This document shows positions 60,026-64,000 of a stretch of DNA of 64,000 nucleotides, in pieces. This DNA is from UBA8752 sp036159995. GTDB lineage: Bacteria; Bacteroidota; Bacteroidia; Flavobacteriales_D; Sanyastnellaceae. The DNA lies in the NCBI GenBank assembly GCA_036159995.1, contig JAYYEI010000006.1, positions 1-64,000 of the forward strand, given 5' to 3'. Both the position numbers and the translations under genes were made by a program. The notes under the pieces are model-generated. The model had not been told where the DNA came from, searched no databases, and saw only the letters and a program-made list of their open reading frames with translations. Numbering within the stretch: the stretch's first letter is position 1; every line of letters starts with the position of its first letter.

Positions 60026-62443
60026 ATGCCGAGAATTGACGCCCGGAGACTGATTTCCGCCCTTTCATTCCTCTTTCTTGCACTTTCTGCCATGGGGCAA
60101 GCCGCCTCGGTGAAGGGGGTCGTCACCGATGAGGTGACGGGAGAATTCCTCCCGTTCGTGAGCGTCGTCGTCCAAGGGGCGGCCACCGGTACCTCCACCG
60201 ATTTCGAGGGGGTGTTTGAACTCAGCGGTCTCCCTCCCGGTGTGGTCAACCTGAGCTTCAGTTCGGTGGGCTACAAGACGGCCAACCGGCTTGAGATTGA
60301 GCTCACGCCGGCCCGTCCCGCCTTCCTGACGGTGGCCCTCGAGCCCCTGACGGTGGCGGTGGAGGCGGCCGAAGTGGTGGCGGTGACTGCCAAGGGAGAG
60401 GAGGAGGCTCCGGTCTCCCTGCGCCGGATTGGCACCAACGAGATCAAGCGCAATCCCGGAGGCGGCCGGGACATCAGCAAGGCCATCCGGAGTCTGCCTG
60501 GTGTGGCGGCCATCCCAAGCTTCCGAAACGACATCGTCATCCGGGGAGGGGCCCCCAACGAGAACCGCTTCTACATCGATGGCATCGAGATTCCCAACAT
60601 CAACCACTTCCAGACCCAGGGGGCGAGCGGCGGGCCGGTCGGCATGATCAACGTGGACCTCGTGGAAGAGGTCGAATTCTATTCTGGCGCCTTCCCGGCC
60701 ACCCGAGGCAACGCCTTGTCGAGTGTGATGGAGTTCGGGTTCAAGACGGCCCGGACCGATGAGTGGACGTCGAATGCCGTCGTCGGGACGAGCGACCTCG
60801 GCCTGACGTTCGAGGGGCCGACCGGAGAGAACAGCTCCCTCATCCTCAGCGCGCGCCGCAGCTATCTGCAGTTCCTGTTTGAGGTCCTCGGCCTGCCTTT
60901 CCTGCCCATTTACAACGATTTCCAGTTCAAGTGGGTCCACCAAAATTCACCGAACGAGCGGCTGACGGTGCTCGGCATCGGCGCCTACGACGACTTCCAG
61001 CTCAACCTCGCCGCTGCCGAAGACACGTCCGCTGAGGACTACCTCGACCAGGTGGCCATCCTTGATGCCCTCCAGGTCAACCGGCAATGGAACTATGCAC
61101 TGGGCGTCAAATACGACCGCTTCACAGAGAACGGCCGTTGGACCTGGGTCGCGAGCCGGAATATGCTCAGCAACCGCGCCTACAAGCACGAGAACAACGA
61201 CGAGTCGCTGCCGCTCACCCTCGATTACCTCTCGCAGGAGATGGAGAACAAGCTGCGCCTCGAACGGCGCACCTATGGAGAAGACGGATTCAAGATGACG
61301 TGGGGTGCCCAATACGAGTTTGCCCGCTTCAACAACCGGACCGTCAGCCAGCGGTACCTCTTCCTTCAGGACACCCTTATCACGGTCGATTTCAACAGCG
61401 CCTTCGACCTGCACAAGTACGGCGCCTTCCTGCAGGCGTCGAAACCATTCGCCGAGGGGCGCGTGACGCTTAGCGGTGGCCTGCGCCTCGATGGCAACGA
61501 GGTCAATGCCCAAATGGCCAATCCGCTGCGCCAATTGAGCCCGAGGGTGGCGCTGCGGTGGAGTGTCGCCCCGAAGGTGAGTGTCAACGCCAACGTCGGA
61601 CGATACTTCCAGCTGCCCAGCTACCTGATCCTCGGCTATGCGGAGGGCGGTCAACGGGTCAACCAGCCGGATGCGCGCTACCTGAGATGCGATCAGGCCG
61701 TGCTGGGCATCCGGTACGATTGGACCGAGAAGAACACCACGCTCGGTCTGGAGGGCTTTGCCAAAGGGTATGACGGAGCGCCTGTGAGCCTGACCTCTGG
61801 CATTGCCCTGGCCAACCTCGGCGCCGACTTCGGGGTCGTGGGCAACGAAGCGGTCCGCTTCGATGGAGTGGGGCGGGCCTATGGCATGGAGTTCCTCGCC
61901 CAGCGACGCCTCTATAAAGGTGTGTACGGTCTGTTGGCCTACACCTATGTCCGAAGTGAGTACGAGTTCAATGGCGAGTTCACCCCGAGCGCGTGGGACA
62001 GCCGTCACATCGTGTCGTTGACCGGCGGGGCCAAGCTGAAGCGCGATTGGGAAATCGGCGTGCGCTGGCTCTACAGCGGAGGCCTGCCGTTTACACCCTA
62101 TGACCTCGACGTCTCGCTCGACCAAGCCTATTGGGACGCGAACAACGTGGCCCAGCTTGACTACGCCCAGCTCAACAGCGGCCGGAATGACGCCTTCAGC
62201 CAATTGGACCTCCGCATCGACAAGAAGTGGTTCTTCGAGACCTGGAGCCTCGACGTCTTCATGGACGTGCAGAACCTCTTCGGTCAGGTTGCCGACTCTC
62301 CGGATGCACTGGATGTCGTGCGGGATCAGACCACGGGGGTACCCCTGGTCGATCCGATGAATCCATCCCGGTACCAGGCGCGCTACATTCCTTTGGGGAC
62401 GGGGTCGGCGATTCCGGCTGTCGGCTTGATTGTCGAACTTTAG
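60026..62443 (+). CDS. TonB-dependent receptor with carboxypeptidase-regulatory-like domain
   Basis: An 805-residue outer-membrane receptor. Signal peptide to about AMGQA; carboxypeptidase-regulatory-like domain (about 26-112: VKGVVTDEVTGEFLPFVSVVVQGAATGTSTDFEGVFEL); plug (about 135-240) with SLRRIGTNEIKRNPGGGRDISKAIRSLPGVAAIPSFRNDIVIRGGAPNENRFYIDGIEIPN; then the 22-strand barrel ending AVGLIVEL. No SusD partner, so it is unlikely to be a polysaccharide-utilisation receptor. Substrate unknown. Confidence 0.93.
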   Translation: MPRIDARRLISALSFLFLALSAMGQAASVKGVVTDEVTGEFLPFVSVVVQGAATGTSTDFEGVFELSGLPPGVVNLSFSSVGYKTANRLEIELTPARPAFLTVALEPLTVAVEAAEVVAVTAKGEEEAPVSLRRIGTNEIKRNPGGGRDISKAIRSLPGVAAIPSFRNDIVIRGGAPNENRFYIDGIEIPNINHFQTQGASGGPVGMINVDLVEEVEFYSGAFPATRGNALSSVMEFGFKTARTDEWTSNAVVGTSDLGLTFEGPTGENSSLILSARRSYLQFLFEVLGLPFLPIYNDFQFKWVHQNSPNERLTVLGIGAYDDFQLNLAAAEDTSAEDYLDQVAILDALQVNRQWNYALGVKYDRFTENGRWTWVASRNMLSNRAYKHENNDESLPLTLDYLSQEMENKLRLERRTYGEDGFKMTWGAQYEFARFNNRTVSQRYLFLQDTLITVDFNSAFDLHKYGAFLQASKPFAEGRVTLSGGLRLDGNEVNAQMANPLRQLSPRVALRWSVAPKVSVNANVGRYFQLPSYLILGYAEGGQRVNQPDARYLRCDQAVLGIRYDWTEKNTTLGLEGFAKGYDGAPVSLTSGIALANLGADFGVVGNEAVRFDGVGRAYGMEFLAQRRLYKGVYGLLAYTYVRSEYEFNGEFTPSAWDSRHIVSLTGGAKLKRDWEIGVRWLYSGGLPFTPYDLDVSLDQAYWDANNVAQLDYAQLNSGRNDAFSQLDLRIDKKWFFETWSLDVFMDVQNLFGQVADSPDALDVVRDQTTGVPLVDPMNPSRYQARYIPLGTGSAIPAVGLIVEL

Positions 62444-62446
62444 GCT

Positions 62447-62806
62447 GTGCGCATCGACAAGTTCCTTTGGAGCGTTCGCCTCTTCAAAACCCGCAGCTTG
62501 GCCACGGCCGCTGTCCGCGATGGCAAGGTGTCGGTCGGGGGAGACGCGGTCAAGGCGAGCCGCGAGATCAAAGTGGGGGAGAAGGTGGCCATCCGGCGGG
62601 GTGCGATCACCCTTGAAATCGACGTGGTTGACTTGCCGAAGAGCCGGGTCGGACCAAAACTGGTCGTTGATTATATCAATGACGTCACCCCGAAAGAGGA
62701 GCTGGAGAAATTGGAGGTGATGCGGATGGAGCGGAGAGATATGCCGTCAATGAAGGGGAGGCCGACCAAAAAGAACCGAAGAGAATGGAAGAGATGGATG
62801 GGATGA
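62447..62806 (+). CDS. S4-domain RNA-binding protein (Hsp15-like)
   Basis: A 119-residue protein starting at a GTG three bases after the TonB receptor stop. RIDKFLWSVRLFKTRSLATAAVRDGKVSVGG is the S4 RNA-binding fold; the C-terminus is basic (GRPTKKNRREWKRW), as in Hsp15, which rescues stalled 50S-nascent chain complexes in E. coli. Its stop overlaps the next start (ATGA). Confidence 0.9.
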   Translation: MRIDKFLWSVRLFKTRSLATAAVRDGKVSVGGDAVKASREIKVGEKVAIRRGAITLEIDVVDLPKSRVGPKLVVDYINDVTPKEELEKLEVMRMERRDMPSMKGRPTKKNRREWKRWMG

Positions 62807-63261
62807 GCATGAGTGATTATTCGGTTCATCGAATTCTACCTGAGGAGACGTGGGCGATCCGCGCCCGGGTGCTTTGGCCCGAGAAAGCCCCAGATGAATC
62901 TTGTGCCCTGCCGGTCGATGAGGACGACAGGGTCCTGCATTTTGGGGTCCTTCACAGCGGAAGCGTAGTGGGCATCGGCACCTTCATCCCCCAGCAGCAT
63001 GAGAACCTCGACGCCTCCATCGGGTATCGACTCCGGGCGATGGCCACCCACCCCGACCATCGAGGAAGGGGCGTCGGCGCCCGTTTGATCCGTCACGCGG
63101 AACATGCTCTCAGGGACGCCAAAGAGGGGGGCATTTGGGCGGATGCAAGGAAGGTGGCCCTGGGCTTTTATGCTGGACTTGGATGGAACGTTTCAGGTCC
63201 GTTCTATGTGGTCCCAAAACGGGGTCCTCACAGGCTGGTGTGGACCCGATTTGGCGAGTAG
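62803..63261 (+). CDS. GNAT-family N-acetyltransferase
   Basis: A 152-residue acetyltransferase. YRLRAMATHPDHRGRGVGARLIRHAEHAL is the acetyl-CoA pyrophosphate loop and following helix; ARKVALGFYAGLGWNVSGPFYVV is motif B. The ATG at 62803 overlapping the S4-gene stop is preferred to one 18 bases upstream. Acceptor unknown. Confidence 0.9.
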   Translation: MSMSDYSVHRILPEETWAIRARVLWPEKAPDESCALPVDEDDRVLHFGVLHSGSVVGIGTFIPQQHENLDASIGYRLRAMATHPDHRGRGVGARLIRHAEHALRDAKEGGIWADARKVALGFYAGLGWNVSGPFYVVPKRGPHRLVWTRFGE

Positions 63262-63456
63262 ATAAATTGTTGGTCGATTAAATATCGGCATACAAAATAT
63301 TATACCCGTATAATCAACCCGCTTTTCCGCGGGCCACTGATTCCAACACGTTGTTCATCAGTTGTTTAAGCGTCTGCAAAGCCGTGAAAATTAGGGGTGT
63401 AATAATTTCATATTGGCGAGTATGCTTCTCACTTTCCGAGAGCCAAAAGTATCGCC
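63262..63456. other. A+T-rich intergenic region before the right-edge adhesin gene
   Basis: About 195 bases, far richer in A+T than the surroundings (AAATATCGGCATACAAAA-type sequence near 63280-63310). CCCGC and GCGGG flank TTTTCC near 63320-63335, a possible terminator of the GNAT transcript. No ORF or tRNA seen. Likely holds the promoter of the next gene. Confidence 0.5.
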
Positions 63457-64000
63457 ATGTCTTACCAGAAGTCTGTTGCGCTTCTCAGCTGCTGTCTGAT
63501 GTTCTCGATTTCCTTCGCGAACCTTGCCCTGACCAGCGTCACTGGAACCCCTTCCGGATTTGAATCCGGAATGAGCCGAGTCAAAACATCTGCCGCTCCG
63601 TCGGCGGCGAGTTTGACTCTGCCTCCTGACACCGAAGGGCCCACACTCACCATCACCCCGCCCAGCGATGTGAATCTGACCGGATGTTATTCGGATTTCA
63701 CCTATTCGATCGCCGCCATGGGCAAGCCTGGATATGTCGCCTATGACGACTGCGGAACGGCTACGGTGACGGAGACCATCTCAGACACCTACGTCTATTG
63801 CACGGATGCCGATGATGCCACTCCGGAAGGAGGGCTTACCATTTTGCGTGAGTTCTCTTATCTCGCAGTGGACTGCTTCGGAAATGAGACGGAGGAAAGC
63901 GTGATTCAGACCATCACGGTGACGGACAACTCTGCCCCGTCCTTCAACGAAACTCTTCCCGCTGACATCACAGTGGATTGCGGTTCCATTCCGACCGCTG
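63457..64000 (+). CDS. Large secreted HYR-like surface protein, N-terminal part (3' end outside window)
   Basis: An open frame of 181 codons from the ATG at 63457 to the edge. Signal peptide MSYQKSVALLSCCLMFSISFA. The mature part is beta-rich with paired cysteines; a repeat of the kind seen in Bacteroidota HYR-like adhesins ends ITVTDNSAPSFNETLPADITVDC, where the next unit begins. The full length, and whether it has a T9SS sorting domain, lie outside the window. Confidence 0.8.
   Translation, partial: MSYQKSVALLSCCLMFSISFANLALTSVTGTPSGFESGMSRVKTSAAPSAASLTLPPDTEGPTLTITPPSDVNLTGCYSDFTYSIAAMGKPGYVAYDDCGTATVTETISDTYVYCTDADDATPEGGLTILREFSYLAVDCFGNETEESVIQTITVTDNSAPSFNETLPADITVDCGSIPTA

Noticed and set aside
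58038..60249. Minus-strand frames opposite dnaX
   Set aside because: Shadows of the DnaX gamma/tau coding region, including its Pro/Glu linker.
63262..63456. Possible tRNA or mobile-element end in the A+T-rich gap
   Set aside because: No cloverleaf, no terminal inverted repeats and no transposase remnants could be found by eye.

Overview
The window is 64 kb of G+C-rich, gene-dense chromosome from a Bacteroidota bacterium, most likely a Flavobacteriales-type lineage. The reasons are a type IX secretion (T9SS) sorting domain on a secreted protease, TonB receptors with a carboxypeptidase-regulatory-like N-terminus, family-specific genes (DUF3078, DUF3127, DUF4856, PadR/PspC pair, BFN nuclease with a UVR tail), a DnaX lacking the zinc module, and promoter boxes of the Bacteroidota TAnnTTTG type instead of sigma-70 boxes and Shine-Dalgarno sites. 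No rRNA, tRNA, CRISPR array, insertion sequence or phage gene was seen. The exact genus cannot be fixed from the sequence alone.

Layout. 1-6.3 kb: the N-terminal 2089 residues of a giant secreted repeat protein running off the left edge. 6.5-13.4 kb: minus-strand metabolic genes (short-chain fatty-acid transporter, DUF3127, flavin reductase, purE, nucleoside transporter, BFN nuclease, etfA, etfB). 13.5-17.7 kb: plus-strand pyruvate dehydrogenase E1 beta, membrane pyrophosphatase and a YceI lipoprotein. 17.7-24.7 kb: deoxynucleoside kinase, GH3-family enzyme, a small conserved protein, an MFS transporter, fabD, a DUF3078 outer-membrane protein and an unknown secreted protein. 24.7-30.7 kb: an operon of DUF4856 lipoprotein, imelysin-like lipoprotein, vitamin-K-carboxylase-like HTTM membrane protein and FecA-like TonB receptor, preceded by a strong palindrome that looks like an iron-responsive operator. 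30.7-42.1 kb: CIA30 lipoprotein, mnmE, sucD, second deoxynucleoside kinase, folK, padR-pspC, sppA, an RNA methyltransferase, a TPR/OmpA lipoprotein, accA and rdgB. 42.1-49.3 kb: a nearly complete menaquinone operon (hotdog thioesterase-menF-D-B-A-C-E) held together by ATGA overlaps. 49.4-54.6 kb: rsmG, an ECF-type sigma factor, a glycosyltransferase, a lipoprotein and a T9SS-exported serine protease. 54.6-57.9 kb: uvrB and the rpsF-rpsR-rplI ribosomal operon. 58-60 kb: dnaX, split by a ten-A run into a short gamma-like frame and a +1-frame tau extension with a hairpin just downstream. 60-64 kb: a TonB receptor, S4-domain and GNAT genes, and the start of a second large secreted protein running off the right edge.

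How it fits together. The core is respiratory metabolism with menaquinone (men genes, ETF, PDH, SucD), a pyrophosphate-driven ion pump, nucleotide salvage and standard information-processing genes. The accessory layer is surface-oriented: two giant secreted proteins, a secreted protease, two TonB receptors and a probable iron-uptake locus. The two observations most worth following are the HTTM/imelysin/DUF4856/TonB locus, whose membrane enzyme keeps the lysine that acts as catalytic base in human gamma-glutamyl carboxylase, and the dnaX slippage site. A third, window-wide signal is a recurrent TAnnTT(T/C)G box followed by C-rich sequence, often so close to the start codon that the mRNA would be leaderless.
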